DNA from: Methylophilus medardensis
GTDB lineage: Bacteria > Pseudomonadota > Gammaproteobacteria > Burkholderiales > Methylophilaceae
Assembly: GCF_006363915.1 (NCBI RefSeq)
Contig: NZ_CP040946.1
Reading direction: 5' to 3' (one strand)
Length of the DNA stretch: 64,000 nt
Positions 8,135-17,443 of this stretch are shown piece by piece. Position 1 is the first letter of the stretch. The number at the start of each line of letters is the position of its first letter. Position numbers and translations under genes: made by a program. The notes under the pieces are model-generated. The model worked only from the letters and a program-made list of their open reading frames with translations. It was not told where the DNA came from and ran no database searches.

Positions 8135-9247
8135 ATGAAAAAAAGCTTTTTAGGCTTGGCAATTGCTTCTGCATTTGTGTTTGCATCGCAAGTTGCACAA
8201 GCTGAAGACATGTACCGTGGTGCTTGGTATGTTGTTCCAGGTGCAACCTACATGAACACTGACAACGATCTCGAGGCTGACAATGGCCGCGGTGGTTTCC
8301 TGTCTATCGGTAAAGAGCTGAGCGAGCATTGGGACATTCAAGGTCGCTTGGGCTATAACCGTGCTGACGAAGATCTAGGCATTGCTGGCGCAAGCGGTAA
8401 GTACAAGCAGACTGCACTGGGCTTGGATGCTTTGTATCTGTTTAGCCGTGATAAATTCCGTCCATTCTTGCTGGCAGGTTTGGGTGCAGCGCGCAACAAC
8501 GTTGACTACTCCGTGCCTGGTTTAGACGTCGATGGTAAGAAAACCTCTTGGATGGCAAACGTAGGTTTGGGTGCACAATACTTGTTTAACGATAAGTTTG
8601 GTATTCAAGCTGATTTGCGTCATCAGTGGAGCCGTGCACGCGTTGCGGCGACAAATGGTGTTGTGAGCGATTCTGAAACCGATACCATCGGTAACACATT
8701 GTTCAATATTGGTGGTATTTTCCGCTTTGGTGCACCAGCACCAGTGGTTGAAGAGCCAACACCAGAACCAACGCCAGCGCCAATGGCAGCTGCTGAGCCA
8801 GCACCGGCTCCAGCACCAGCACCAGCGCCAATTCCAGCACCAATGTGCAAACCACAAAACGAAACAGTGACTGTTAGTGCAGAAAAACTGTTTGGTTTCG
8901 ACAAGGCCAATTTGCGTGAAGAAGGCCGTAAAGTGTTGGAAGAAACAGCTGCTAAAATCAAATCTAACCCAGAAATTTCTGCAGTGGTTGTGACTGGTCA
9001 CACTGACCGTATCGGTTCCGATGCTTACAACCAGAAATTGTCTGAGCGCCGTGCTAAACAAGTGGCTGATTATCTGATCGCTCAAGGTGTAGATAGCAAT
9101 ATCATCACTTCTGAAGGTAAAGGTAAAACTGAGCCAGTGGTTCAGTGCGATGGTAAAAAAGTAAGCAAAAAATTGATTTCTTGCTTGCAACCTAACCGCC
9201 GCGTAGAGATCCGCGCTGAAGGCACCAAACAAGTTGGCTGCCAATAA
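8135..9247 (+). CDS. OmpA family outer-membrane protein
   Basis: 370-aa OmpA-type protein. It has a signal peptide (residues 1-23, cleavage after AQA), an eight-strand beta-barrel-like N-terminal domain (about 24-200), a Pro/Ala/Glu linker of repeated PAP units (about 205-245), and a C-terminal OmpA peptidoglycan-binding domain (about 255-365) with the VTGHTDRIGSDAYNQKLSERRA signature region containing the conserved Asp and Arg. It anchors the outer membrane to the cell wall. Two Cys pairs in the C-terminal domain may form disulfides. It stands alone between a candidate promoter and a terminator. The strong ribosome site and low-complexity codon use suggest high expression. Confidence 0.93.
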   Translation: MKKSFLGLAIASAFVFASQVAQAEDMYRGAWYVVPGATYMNTDNDLEADNGRGGFLSIGKELSEHWDIQGRLGYNRADEDLGIAGASGKYKQTALGLDALYLFSRDKFRPFLLAGLGAARNNVDYSVPGLDVDGKKTSWMANVGLGAQYLFNDKFGIQADLRHQWSRARVAATNGVVSDSETDTIGNTLFNIGGIFRFGAPAPVVEEPTPEPTPAPMAAAEPAPAPAPAPAPIPAPMCKPQNETVTVSAEKLFGFDKANLREEGRKVLEETAAKIKSNPEISAVVVTGHTDRIGSDAYNQKLSERRAKQVADYLIAQGVDSNIITSEGKGKTEPVVQCDGKKVSKKLISCLQPNRRVEIRAEGTKQVGCQ

Positions 9248-9265
9248 TCAGATGTTGCTCTGAAT

Positions 9266-9294
9266 AAAACCACGCGTAAGCGTGGTTTTTTTTT
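9266..9294 (+). terminator. Rho-independent terminator after the ompA-type gene
   Basis: A perfect 10-bp stem AAAACCACGC/GCGTGGTTTT with a GTAA tetraloop is followed by a further run of T. It begins 18 bases after the stop codon. Confidence 0.93.
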
Positions 9295-9335
9295 GCCTAT
9301 CGGCTTGACTGAGATTTTTGTGGGATTGGCTCAGT

Positions 9336-9350
9336 TATAATCCAGCTATG
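9336..9350 (+). promoter_or_regulatory. Candidate leaderless promoter core of the deaminase gene
   Basis: Consensus TATAAT (9336-9341) lies exactly six bases before ATG 9348, with no Shine-Dalgarno motif. A TTGACT at 9305-9310 is 25 bp away, too far for a normal -35. Same layout as hisZ, mutL and dnaE. Confidence 0.6.
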
Positions 9351-10685
9351 GTTGAAACTCGATTTATTATCAAAGCACGCTGGGTGATTCCGATGGATGC
9401 GGGTGATCCAGTGCTTGAGCATCATGCCGTGTTGGTGGATGACGGACAAATCAAGGCCATTGTGCCTAAAACTGCGATTCCAGCGTGGGCAGAGGATTGG
9501 CCAGTCATTGATTGCGCTCAACACGCCTTGCTTCCTGGCTTCATTAATTTGCATGCCCATAGCAGTATGAATTTGTTAAAAGGCTATGCGGACGATGTCG
9601 CGTTAATGCCATGGCTTCACACGCATATTTGGCCTGCAGAAAAACGGTGGGTATCCAAACCATTTGTGCATGATGGTAGCCTGCTCGCCTGTGCAGAGAT
9701 GCTCAGTGGCGGCATCACCACTTTCAATGACATGTATTTTTTTCCGCAATCGACCATAGAGGCCGTGAAACGAGCGGGGATGCGCGCGCACATTGGGTTG
9801 GTTGTGTTGGAGTTTCCAAGCAATTATGCAGCCACCGCCCATGAGTATATTCGATTGGGCACCGAAGTCCGTGACCAATACAAGTCTGAATCATTGCTGA
9901 GTTTTTCATTTGCACCGCATGCGCCCTATACCGTGAGTGACCTCACTTTTGAGCAGATCGTCACTTTGTCTGAACAACTCAATCTGGGCATTCATACGCA
10001 CTTACATGAAACGCGCGCAGAGATAGACCAAAGCCTTGAGCAATTTGGTGTGCGGCCGTTGCAACGCTTGCTGTCACTGGGTGCGATTGGTCCCGGTACC
10101 GTGCTGGCCCATGGTGTGCACCTAGAGCCGCATGAGCTGGAGACCTTATCCAGACAAGGTGCCCACCTCGCGCACTGCCCCAGTTCAAATTTGAAACTCT
10201 CCAGTGGTATCGCCCCTGTGGCGGCGGCGCTAACGGCAGGTGTCAATGTCGGCTTGGGCACGGATGGTGCGGCGAGCAATAATCGGCTGGATCTTTGGCA
10301 AGAGATGCGCACCGCTGCCTTGTTGGCTAAAGTGAGTGAGCAGGGTGCAGCGGCACTGCCGGCGTATCAAGCCTTATCTATGGCAACATTGCATGGCGCA
10401 CGTGCGCTGGGCCTACAGGATAAAGTTGGCAGTATTGAAGTCGGTAAACAGGCTGATTTGGTTGCAGTTAAGCTGGATGACCTGAATAGCCTACCTTGTT
10501 TTGATCCAATCTCGCATCTGGTCTATGTGGCTGGCCGTGAGCAAGTTACCCATACCTGGGTGGATGGCTCGTTACTTTATCAGCGAATGCCGGATGGCCA
10601 ACCGCAATTTAATCAGATCGAAGTTGAAGAATTAAGGTCTATTGCATTGCAGTGGCAATTAAAGCTGCAAACAACCGCCAGTTAA
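9348..10685 (+). CDS. TRZ/ATZ family deaminase (methylthioadenosine/S-adenosylhomocysteine type)
   Basis: 445-aa amidohydrolase. Metal ligands of the family are visible: HAH in GFINLHAHSSMNL (about residue 65), the HTHLHE block with catalytic Glu, the His of LAHGVHL, and the Asp of GLGTDGAASNN. These fit zinc-dependent deaminases acting on 5'-methylthioadenosine or S-adenosylhomocysteine. The gene order deaminase-ubiG-HAD phosphatase is also seen in Pseudomonas, where the deaminase uses methylthioadenosine. Substrate here is inferred. The start is fixed by homologous N-termini and by the TATAAT six bases upstream. UbiG next door produces S-adenosylhomocysteine, so recycling of that by-product is plausible. 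Confidence 0.82.
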   Translation: MVETRFIIKARWVIPMDAGDPVLEHHAVLVDDGQIKAIVPKTAIPAWAEDWPVIDCAQHALLPGFINLHAHSSMNLLKGYADDVALMPWLHTHIWPAEKRWVSKPFVHDGSLLACAEMLSGGITTFNDMYFFPQSTIEAVKRAGMRAHIGLVVLEFPSNYAATAHEYIRLGTEVRDQYKSESLLSFSFAPHAPYTVSDLTFEQIVTLSEQLNLGIHTHLHETRAEIDQSLEQFGVRPLQRLLSLGAIGPGTVLAHGVHLEPHELETLSRQGAHLAHCPSSNLKLSSGIAPVAAALTAGVNVGLGTDGAASNNRLDLWQEMRTAALLAKVSEQGAAALPAYQALSMATLHGARALGLQDKVGSIEVGKQADLVAVKLDDLNSLPCFDPISHLVYVAGREQVTHTWVDGSLLYQRMPDGQPQFNQIEVEELRSIALQWQLKLQTTAS

Positions 10686-10722
10686 GCTAACTGTTAGTGC
10701 ACCACTAATTAAAGGAGCGATT

Positions 10723-11421
10723 ATGACGAATGTAGAAGTCGCAGAGGTGAATAAGTTTTCTGAGTTGGCCCATCAGTGGTGGGACCAACAAGGAGTGTTT
10801 AAACCTTTGCACCAATTAAATCCGTTACGTCTGGATTACATTGATAACCGTGCTTCTTTGCAGGGTAAGCAAGTGTTGGATGTAGGCTGTGGCGGGGGAA
10901 TTTTAAGTGAATCCATGGCGCAACGCGGCGCGCAAGTGACGGGTATCGATTTAGCAGAAAAATCGCTGCAGGTGGCCCAGCTGCACGCACTGGATTCTGG
11001 CGTTCAATTGGAATACCGTTGTGTGGCCGTTGAAGCGCTCGCGGAAGAACAACCGCAAACGTTTGATGTGGTGACTTGTATGGAAATGCTGGAGCATGTG
11101 CCAGATCCTAGTAGCGTGGTGCGTGCCTGCGCGCGCTTAGTAAAGCCGGGAGGGCACGTTTTTTTCTCGACTTTAAACCGCAATGCCAAAGCGTATTTGA
11201 TGGCGGTGGTTGGCGCAGAATACGTGCTCAATCTGCTACCCAAAGGGACGCATGATTACAGCAAGTTTATTAAGCCCTCAGAGCTTGCGGCATGGATGCG
11301 TGCATCTGGCCTAGAACTGCAACACCAAACTGGCGTGAGTTATCACCCATTGAATAAGCAATATGCATTGACGTCAGATACGAGTGTCAATTATATGTTG
11401 CATGCCATCAAGGATCTTTGA
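10723..11421 (+). CDS. ubiG: Ubiquinone biosynthesis O-methyltransferase
   Basis: UbiG of 232 aa, the SAM-dependent O-methyltransferase acting twice in ubiquinone synthesis. It has a class I methyltransferase fold with the SAM-binding motif VLDVGCGGGILSE (about residues 48-60) and an N-terminal FSELAHQWWDQQGVFKPLH block diagnostic of UbiG. It also has post-motif EMLEHVPDP. A strong AAAGGAG ribosome site precedes the ATG. It sits 37 bases after the deaminase and 11 bases before the phosphatase gene, forming one transcription unit. Confidence 0.96.
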   Translation: MTNVEVAEVNKFSELAHQWWDQQGVFKPLHQLNPLRLDYIDNRASLQGKQVLDVGCGGGILSESMAQRGAQVTGIDLAEKSLQVAQLHALDSGVQLEYRCVAVEALAEEQPQTFDVVTCMEMLEHVPDPSSVVRACARLVKPGGHVFFSTLNRNAKAYLMAVVGAEYVLNLLPKGTHDYSKFIKPSELAAWMRASGLELQHQTGVSYHPLNKQYALTSDTSVNYMLHAIKDL

Positions 11422-11432
11422 CAGGACGTGTA

Positions 11433-12077
11433 ATGCAAGCTGTGTTGTTTGATTTTGACGGGACGTTGGTCGATACCGCCCCCGATCTAGGTTATGCCTT
11501 GAATTTGCAACGTGAGCGTCATGGGCTGCACGCGTTACCGGATGCCGCTATTCGACCCTATGCCTCTCACGGCTCGCGTGGCTTGCTTGAAGTCGGCTTC
11601 GGCTTGCTGCCTAGTGACGCCGATTTTGAAGCCATGCGCACCGAATATCTGGCGCTGTATACGCAGGTGATGACCCGTCAACCGCAGTTATTTGATGGCA
11701 TGGCAGAAACGTTGCAAGGGATTGAGCAACGTGGGTTGCGTTGGGGGATCGTCACCAACAAGCCGCGACGCTTTACCATGCCGATGGTGACGCACATGGG
11801 ATTAGATCTGCAGGCTGCAGCAGTGATTAGTGGTGATGATGCGCCCCAACCCAAGCCCTCACCACAAACCTTGTTACTTGCTTGCGAACGCATGGCCATC
11901 GATCCGAAAACCGTCTGGTATATCGGCGATGCAGAGCGGGACATTCAGGCGGGCAGAGCCGCCGGAATGAAAACACTGGTGGCTTTGTTTGGCTACCTGT
12001 CGTCGAATGACCAACCGCACACTTGGGGTGCCGATGGTTGTATTGCGCATCCCCAAGATTTGCTGGCTTATTTGTAA
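11433..12077 (+). CDS. HAD hydrolase, phosphoglycolate phosphatase/MupP-like
   Basis: 214-aa HAD-superfamily phosphatase. Motif I is DFDGTLVDTAPDL near the N-terminus, motif II lies in WGIVTNKP (about residue 108) and motif III/IV in YIGDAERDIQAGRAAGM (about 168). The fold fits Gph. The position after ubiG equals that of Pseudomonas MupP, which removes phosphate from MurNAc-6-phosphate, so that is a real alternative. The ATG at 11433 is chosen because AGGA lies seven bases upstream; a TTG at 11418 overlapping the ubiG stop is in frame but less likely. It converges on the EAL/GGDEF gene with only five bases between the stop codons. Confidence 0.85.
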   Translation: MQAVLFDFDGTLVDTAPDLGYALNLQRERHGLHALPDAAIRPYASHGSRGLLEVGFGLLPSDADFEAMRTEYLALYTQVMTRQPQLFDGMAETLQGIEQRGLRWGIVTNKPRRFTMPMVTHMGLDLQAAAVISGDDAPQPKPSPQTLLLACERMAIDPKTVWYIGDAERDIQAGRAAGMKTLVALFGYLSSNDQPHTWGADGCIAHPQDLLAYL

Positions 12078-12082
12078 TGGGT

Positions 12083-14467
12083 CTATGGCTGCCTTGCGCT
12101 ACTGAGGACCGCCATGGCTGCAATATTAATATCTGCCACCAAGATGCTCTGAAGTTGACCTGCCTCATCCAGCAGCGGTAGCGAAACGGTGAGACAGAAA
12201 TCCTCAGTCGCTGTTGATAGGTAAATGCTTGATATATACGGCGCGTGCGTTTCAGCAACACTTTGATAATACGCTTGTTGACTGCGGTTAATACCGGCGC
12301 CACCCGCTTTGATTTTGCCGTACATGTTTGGATTAATCCAGTTGGCATGGCGTTGTACACCATTTGGTTCCAGTTCGAAGATGACCTCAAAGTAGGGAAA
12401 CTCAGCAAAGCAACCGTCCAAATCATGCGAACCAGTCGACCGCTGGATGTGGAGCAGGGATTGCAAGGCGGCTAAGGCGCGCTGCTGCCAATCAGAATAG
12501 AATTCTTTTTTCGGGAATATGGTTTGTGGTGGGGTATCTTCTACCACCACAATGCTACCGAGATTGGCTTTGCCTATTTTTTTAAGCATGGCTGCCCGCT
12601 CTGCGGCCATCACACTGTTTTCTAGCGTGCCTTGCGCGCCATTTACCACTGCAATAGACACGCTGGCCACTGGGTGGTCTTTGCCATCCTCTGTGGTGAA
12701 AAAACCACGCTCGAGGTCAGTCGCATCGTAGAGGTGCACGGCGAGTGCTTGAAATTGGCTGATAATGTGCAGCAGCGTATCGCTGAGGGTTGCGACCTTA
12801 TGATCGTAGATCAATACAAAATCATCCCCACCGATATGGCCGACCATCACCCCTGATTTATCTTGAAACTCTTGGCGGATGATTTCAGAAAGTAGTCGGA
12901 TCATGGCATCCCCGCGGATAAAGCCATAACGATCGTTATAGGCCTTAAAGTGGTCCAGATCGATATACACCAATTGCGTATTGGGGTTGTTGCGCAAGCT
13001 ATTGTCTAGTGTTTGCCGCAGCGTAGGGCCCGTGGTGAGATGGCTCAAGGGATGTAAGTTTCCAGTGGATGCTTTACGGCTGATTAACTGGGCCATGATT
13101 TCCATCGGTTGCAGTATGCCGACATAGGCGCCATGCTCGTTCACGGTAATCCATATGTCTGTATTGCCTCGCTCCAGATAAAAAATGCGCGCAAGCACAG
13201 AGGAGGGGATCATGTGATTGATCACTTTGGGTAAGGGGTCGCAACAAGCGCCCAAGCCAGACACTTTCTTTGAAAAAACTTTACCGCGCCGCAGCACCCC
13301 GAGCGGAATGCGACCATCCAGTACCACGGCGATGGCGACATCGGTGTGTGCGTTGAATAAGCTTCTGGCTTCGGCAAGCGAGCTACTCACGTCAATGGTG
13401 AGTCCGTGACTGATGAATTCGCCAATATGGAAGTCATCGGGCACATGTGAGCGATGCGACTCATCACGGATAGGGAGTGCGGTGACTTGGTCACTCGGTT
13501 CGCTTTGCGGGTGGGCAAAATAATGACCTTGCGCGTAGTGCAATCCTAAATCCTGACAATAGGTAATATCTTCAACCCGCTCCAAGCCCTCTGCAATAAT
13601 GGTGCAACCCAAACGTTGTGCCATTGAAATGATGGCTTCGAGCAGCACGGTTCTAACGCGGCTACCTTGAGCCTCATGCACAATCGCGCGGTCAATTTTA
13701 ATGAAATCTGCGCGGACTTCAGCCAGTATCCGCAGTCCGTTAAAGCCAGATCCCATGTCATCGAGTGCAATGCGCAAGCCATGCATGCGAATTTCGTCAC
13801 AGTAGCGTGCCAGTGTTTCTGGGTTGGTTTTCTCACTTTCGACAATCTCGATCACCACATCGCGTTTATCAATCGCCTGCTGGGACAACATATTTAAAAT
13901 AAAATCTAGCCAGCCCGGGCTCATGATCGTTTGCGGCAATACGTTAATAAAAATCGGCTTGGTGGCGGAAATGGATTGTGACTTGCCAACGAGTGCCAGA
14001 CGCTGGCACGCCAAGTCTAGTTCGTGGGTACGCCTCACTTCTGCGGCCAGTGCAAACGCTTCCGCGCCATTGAGCCAGTGTCCCTCCGGTGTTTTTAGTC
14101 GGCAAAGCGCCTCAAATCCAAACACTTTGCCGCCTTGGCTAAAATCAACAATCGGCTGGTAATGCATTTGCACATGCGGTTCAAGCGCTGACAACAACCA
14201 CGGATATTTGTGACGCGCGTAGAAGGTATTAAACGGCATGGTGGCTGCTAAAGCCGCCATTGGCGCCAGGCGTTGGTTTGCCAGCGCAACCAGCACCCAA
14301 GTCTCTTTTAAGGTGTCTGCGGATACTTGTTCAATGATTTGATCTAGTTTTTGCAGCAGTTCCGTTTCTGTTTGATAACTGAATCCGGTGTCGTTCATGC
14401 TGGTTAGCCCTAGCCGCGCTAATTGGGCGTGATTGTTAGCGTCAAAGGTATGTAGAAACAGTTCCAT
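12083..14467 (-). CDS. EAL-CBS-GGDEF protein with a C-terminal Cache-like domain
   Basis: 794-aa cyclic-di-GMP protein. Residues about 95-325 form an EAL phosphodiesterase domain with intact catalytic features (EAL at 119-121, FINV, IEIVES, DDMGSG, FIKID, AEGLE). Residues about 346-460 resemble a CBS pair. A GGDEF domain follows (about 495-650) with GGDDF at 546-550, slightly off the usual GG[DE]EF and without an obvious RxxD inhibitory site. The last ~120 residues (about 670-790) resemble a Cache/PDC sensor (YYQSVAETHAPYISSIYLS). No membrane segment is evident. The start lacks a clear ribosome site; Met24 is an alternative. Net activity is unclear, probably a phosphodiesterase with regulatory inputs. 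Confidence 0.85.
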   Translation of the reverse strand: MELFLHTFDANNHAQLARLGLTSMNDTGFSYQTETELLQKLDQIIEQVSADTLKETWVLVALANQRLAPMAALAATMPFNTFYARHKYPWLLSALEPHVQMHYQPIVDFSQGGKVFGFEALCRLKTPEGHWLNGAEAFALAAEVRRTHELDLACQRLALVGKSQSISATKPIFINVLPQTIMSPGWLDFILNMLSQQAIDKRDVVIEIVESEKTNPETLARYCDEIRMHGLRIALDDMGSGFNGLRILAEVRADFIKIDRAIVHEAQGSRVRTVLLEAIISMAQRLGCTIIAEGLERVEDITYCQDLGLHYAQGHYFAHPQSEPSDQVTALPIRDESHRSHVPDDFHIGEFISHGLTIDVSSSLAEARSLFNAHTDVAIAVVLDGRIPLGVLRRGKVFSKKVSGLGACCDPLPKVINHMIPSSVLARIFYLERGNTDIWITVNEHGAYVGILQPMEIMAQLISRKASTGNLHPLSHLTTGPTLRQTLDNSLRNNPNTQLVYIDLDHFKAYNDRYGFIRGDAMIRLLSEIIRQEFQDKSGVMVGHIGGDDFVLIYDHKVATLSDTLLHIISQFQALAVHLYDATDLERGFFTTEDGKDHPVASVSIAVVNGAQGTLENSVMAAERAAMLKKIGKANLGSIVVVEDTPPQTIFPKKEFYSDWQQRALAALQSLLHIQRSTGSHDLDGCFAEFPYFEVIFELEPNGVQRHANWINPNMYGKIKAGGAGINRSQQAYYQSVAETHAPYISSIYLSTATEDFCLTVSLPLLDEAGQLQSILVADINIAAMAVLSSARQP

Positions 14468-14728
14468 GAAATATCACTTTGCTTGTGTGAGATGAAGAAC
14501 AGGCTGGCTTGTGGCTTGGCCCTGGCGAGCATTCGCCGGAGGTGAGGCTGGCTAAGCTGCTTCACTACTATAACGACAGGCAAACTTTTTTATTTGCAGG
14601 AAGAACGGGCATAACACGGCGGAAACCATGCGATTGGCGGCTGTCAACGGCCCAATAATGCTTAAATTTGAGACAAAATCTGCGCCAAGAATGCGCAAAA
14701 TCAACGTGCAGATGGCGCTAAGAAATCT
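14468..14728. other. Intergenic region between recR and the EAL/GGDEF gene
   Basis: 261 bases with no convincing gene. On the minus strand a TATAGT hexamer (in the segment around 14567-14575) could be a -10 for the EAL/GGDEF gene, but no matching -35 was seen. The recR side has no clear terminator hairpin with a T run. Confidence 0.4.
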
Positions 14729-15328
14729 TTAAGTGACGGCTTTGCGCTCTAGCAGGGCGGTCGAAAGTGTGCCGCTATCGACGTACTCAATTTCACCACC
14801 CATGGGTAAGCCGCGTGCGATGCGACTGACTTGAATACCACGCGATTTAAGCATCTGACCAATGTAATGGGCAGTGGCTTCCCCTTCAGAGGTAAAGTTG
14901 GTGGCAACGATGACTTCATGAATGGCCGGGTCTTGCGCCCGTTTTAACAGGGTGTCCAGGTGGATATCTTTCGGGCCGATGCCATCCATGGGCGAAAGTT
15001 TTCCCATTAATACGAAGTATTGGCCCTGATAACTGCGTGTATTTTCAAGCATCATGAGATCGGTGGGCATCTCGACCACACACAGGATAGATTTGTCGCG
15101 CTGACTGTCTTGACAGAGGCTGCATGCGCTATGCTCGCTGAAGTTATTGCAATAATCGCAATGCGCCAGCTTGTCCAGCGCCTGCTGTAAGCTAGCGGCC
15201 AGCTTTTGTGCACCCTCGCGGTCGCGCTGTAGCAAGTGGTAAGCCATGCGGGTGGAGGACTTTGGGCCGACGCCGGGCAAGCAGCGCAGCGCGCTGATCA
15301 GCTGTTCAAGCACTGCTGGATTATTCAA
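14729..15328 (-). CDS. recR: Recombination mediator RecR
   Basis: RecR of 199 aa, normal length, which works with RecO (and RecF) to load RecA at gaps. It has an N-terminal helix-hairpin-helix (LRCLPGVGPKSSTRMAYHLL region), a zinc finger CDYCNNFSEHSACSLC (about residues 57-72), and a Toprim domain with CVVEMPTDLMMLE. The start codon is TTG at 15328-15326; it matches homologues and is preceded at good spacing by GGGAGG. Last gene of the dnaX-ybaB-recR group. Confidence 0.96.
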   Translation of the reverse strand: MNNPAVLEQLISALRCLPGVGPKSSTRMAYHLLQRDREGAQKLAASLQQALDKLAHCDYCNNFSEHSACSLCQDSQRDKSILCVVEMPTDLMMLENTRSYQGQYFVLMGKLSPMDGIGPKDIHLDTLLKRAQDPAIHEVIVATNFTSEGEATAHYIGQMLKSRGIQVSRIARGLPMGGEIEYVDSGTLSTALLERKAVT

Positions 15329-15341
15329 GCAGCCTCCCTGA

Positions 15342-15653
15342 TTAGAACGGCAATTTAAAGCCAGGTGGCATTAAGTTGCCCATTTTGGCGGCACTGGTCG
15401 CCTCTGCTTTGGCTTTGGCATCTTTTAATGCGATTAACAGCAGATCTTCCAGTGTTTCTTTATCGTCCATGGCTGCGTCCTCAATGTGCACGCGTTTGAC
15501 GTCATGACTACAGGTCATGACAATTTTTACCATGCCGTTGCTAGCGATTCCCTCGACTTCTAACGTCGCGAGTTCCGCTTGCGCTTTTTGCATATTGGCC
15601 TGCATCATCTGGGCCTGTTTCATCATATTGCCCATGCCACCTTTCATCATCAT
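15342..15653 (-). CDS. ybaB: YbaB/EbfC family nucleoid-associated protein
   Basis: 103-aa YbaB/EbfC protein, a small dimeric DNA-binding protein usually between dnaX and recR. It has a Met-rich N-terminus (GGMGNMMKQAQMMQANMQKAQAEL helix), a conserved core around VKIVMTC and a Pro-containing tail (MPPGFKLPF). Three consecutive ATG codons open the gene; an AGGAG site is only three bases before the first, so the second or third is the more likely start. It is 20 bases downstream of dnaX. Confidence 0.95.
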   Translation of the reverse strand: MMMKGGMGNMMKQAQMMQANMQKAQAELATLEVEGIASNGMVKIVMTCSHDVKRVHIEDAAMDDKETLEDLLLIALKDAKAKAEATSAAKMGNLMPPGFKLPF

Positions 15654-15673
15654 CTGCTCCTAAAATAGTGGGG

Positions 15674-17443
15674 TTAATGTAAGGGTTTAATGGAGTTAGG
15701 GATAATGGTAGCCCCCATCTCCTGCATCAAGCCCTGCACGAAGCGGTCAGCCATGATGGCCTCGGTTGCTTGATCTTGTAATTCTGCTTTTTCAACGGCT
15801 TGTTGTCTGGCGGGCGTATTCGCTTCTTGCCCGGTGACGATGTTTAATTTGAGACGCCGACCAAAATGGCTACTGAGCGCGCTATTGAGCTTGTCGAGAT
15901 AGTTTGCACTGGCCAAGTGCTTATGGGCTTCACTGATACGTAATGTCATCGTATCTGCATCAAAGCTGACCAGCTCACAGTTTTGTGCCAAGGCGCGCAC
16001 CAGTCCCAGTTTACTTAAATGGTTTTCGACCAACCCCCGCCAGTTCCCATCCCAAGCGACTGGCGCCGATTCTGACGCCTGCGCCATGATCGGTGCAGAG
16101 AACGACTGTTGCGGAATTTGCTCTAGGGCCGCTATCGCCTGACGAGGCGCGGCTGGCGTTGAAGCTTGCGCTGGCCGGGTTGCGATCACCGGTGCAGAAG
16201 CAATGGCGGCGGCACCAGTCTGCGATGCCTCGTTGCTCTCGCTCGCACTCATCTGGCGTGTGTTTGCTAATGCAGCACGCGCGCCACCTCCGCCATTGCT
16301 CCGAGACGGGCCTTCGGAAGACCCACCATTGCTCGATGTTGGCGCGCTGGGAGTCATCGCGTCTGCTTTGAAAGCCAGCAGACGCAGCAAGGTCATGGTA
16401 AATCCGGCGTATGCATCCGGCGCCAGACCGATATCACGGTGGCCTAAAATGCAAATTTGGTAATACAGTTGCAGCATCTCTGCGCTCAACTGTGACGCTA
16501 AATCCAGCAGGGTTTGCCGCTCAGGATGATCATCAGCAATGGCCTGCGGGCTGTATTGGGCCACTGCCAGCAGATGTAGCAGGGCCGCCAGATCGTTCAA
16601 AGCGCTTTCAAAGCCGATACTGCGCGACTCCATCTGCTGGGCAATATGCAGTAAACGCGTTGCGTCGCTGGCAATCAATGCATGCAACAGTTCATATAAA
16701 TAACTTTGGTCAATGGCCCCCAACATGCTGCGCACATCACTTTCACGCACAGATTGATTGCCATAAGCAATCGCTTGGTCGGTGAGTGACAAAGCATCTC
16801 GCATACTGCCATTTGCCGCACGCGCAATTAATTGCAAGGCAGGTGCTTCAAACGGTAATTGTTCTTGACCGAGAATATCTTGCAAATGCGCGGTAATGGT
16901 GCTGCTGGCCATTTGGCGAAGATTAAACTGCAAACAGCGTGAAAGAATGGTGACCGGCACTTTTTGTGGGTCAGTGGTCGCCAGTATAAATTTGACATGG
17001 GCTGGCGGTTCTTCCAGCGTTTTCAGCATGGCATTAAAAGCTTCTTTAGTCAGCATATGCACTTCATCGATCATATAGACTTTGAAGCGCCCGGAGGAGG
17101 GGGCATAAATTGCCTGCTCTAGCAGGCTGACCATGTCAGCGATCCCGCGGTTTGATGCTGCATCCATTTCTACGTAGTCGACATAGCGGCCAATATCAAT
17201 GGCAAGACAAGCTTCGCAGGTCCCGCAAGGCGTGGCAGTGATACCAGTGGCACAGTTGAGTGATTTTGCCAGAATACGCGATAAGGTGGTTTTGCCCACC
17301 CCACGCGTGCCCGTGAATAAATAGGCATGGTGCAGGCGTTGTTGGCTGAGTGCATTGCTTAATGCCTGAACCACATGGTCTTGACCGACCAGACTGCTAA
17401 AGGATTTTGGGCGCCATTTACGCGCCAATACTTGGTAAGACAT
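15674..17443 (-). CDS. dnaX: DNA polymerase III subunit gamma/tau
   Basis: 589-aa DnaX, the clamp-loader ATPase. The N-terminal AAA+ domain has Walker A GTRGVGKT (about residues 45-52), a zinc module (C...CGTCEAC, about 64-79), the DEVHML Walker B and the SRC sensor motif. A low-complexity Gly/Ser/Asn linker lies around residues 365-400. The tau part binding polymerase and helicase continues to the C-terminus. I saw no A-rich slippery site like the Escherichia coli frameshift signal near the linker, so a separate short gamma form is not evident. Lies directly downstream of the SRP RNA gene on the same strand. Confidence 0.97.
   Translation of the reverse strand: MSYQVLARKWRPKSFSSLVGQDHVVQALSNALSQQRLHHAYLFTGTRGVGKTTLSRILAKSLNCATGITATPCGTCEACLAIDIGRYVDYVEMDAASNRGIADMVSLLEQAIYAPSSGRFKVYMIDEVHMLTKEAFNAMLKTLEEPPAHVKFILATTDPQKVPVTILSRCLQFNLRQMASSTITAHLQDILGQEQLPFEAPALQLIARAANGSMRDALSLTDQAIAYGNQSVRESDVRSMLGAIDQSYLYELLHALIASDATRLLHIAQQMESRSIGFESALNDLAALLHLLAVAQYSPQAIADDHPERQTLLDLASQLSAEMLQLYYQICILGHRDIGLAPDAYAGFTMTLLRLLAFKADAMTPSAPTSSNGGSSEGPSRSNGGGGARAALANTRQMSASESNEASQTGAAAIASAPVIATRPAQASTPAAPRQAIAALEQIPQQSFSAPIMAQASESAPVAWDGNWRGLVENHLSKLGLVRALAQNCELVSFDADTMTLRISEAHKHLASANYLDKLNSALSSHFGRRLKLNIVTGQEANTPARQQAVEKAELQDQATEAIMADRFVQGLMQEMGATIIPNSIKPLH

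Noticed and set aside
8522..9244. 240-codon open frame on the minus strand inside the ompA-type gene
   Set aside because: It is the complement of a strongly biased coding region with a repetitive Pro/Ala linker, giving Trp/Cys-rich nonsense; the plus-strand OmpA gene is clear.
9305..9341. TTGACT plus TATAAT as a standard promoter for the deaminase gene
   Set aside because: The spacing is 25 bp, too long for a sigma-70 -35/-10 pair.
15674..17443. Programmed frameshift in dnaX for a short gamma subunit
   Set aside because: No A-rich slippery heptamer was found near the linker, which is Gly/Ser/Asn rich instead.
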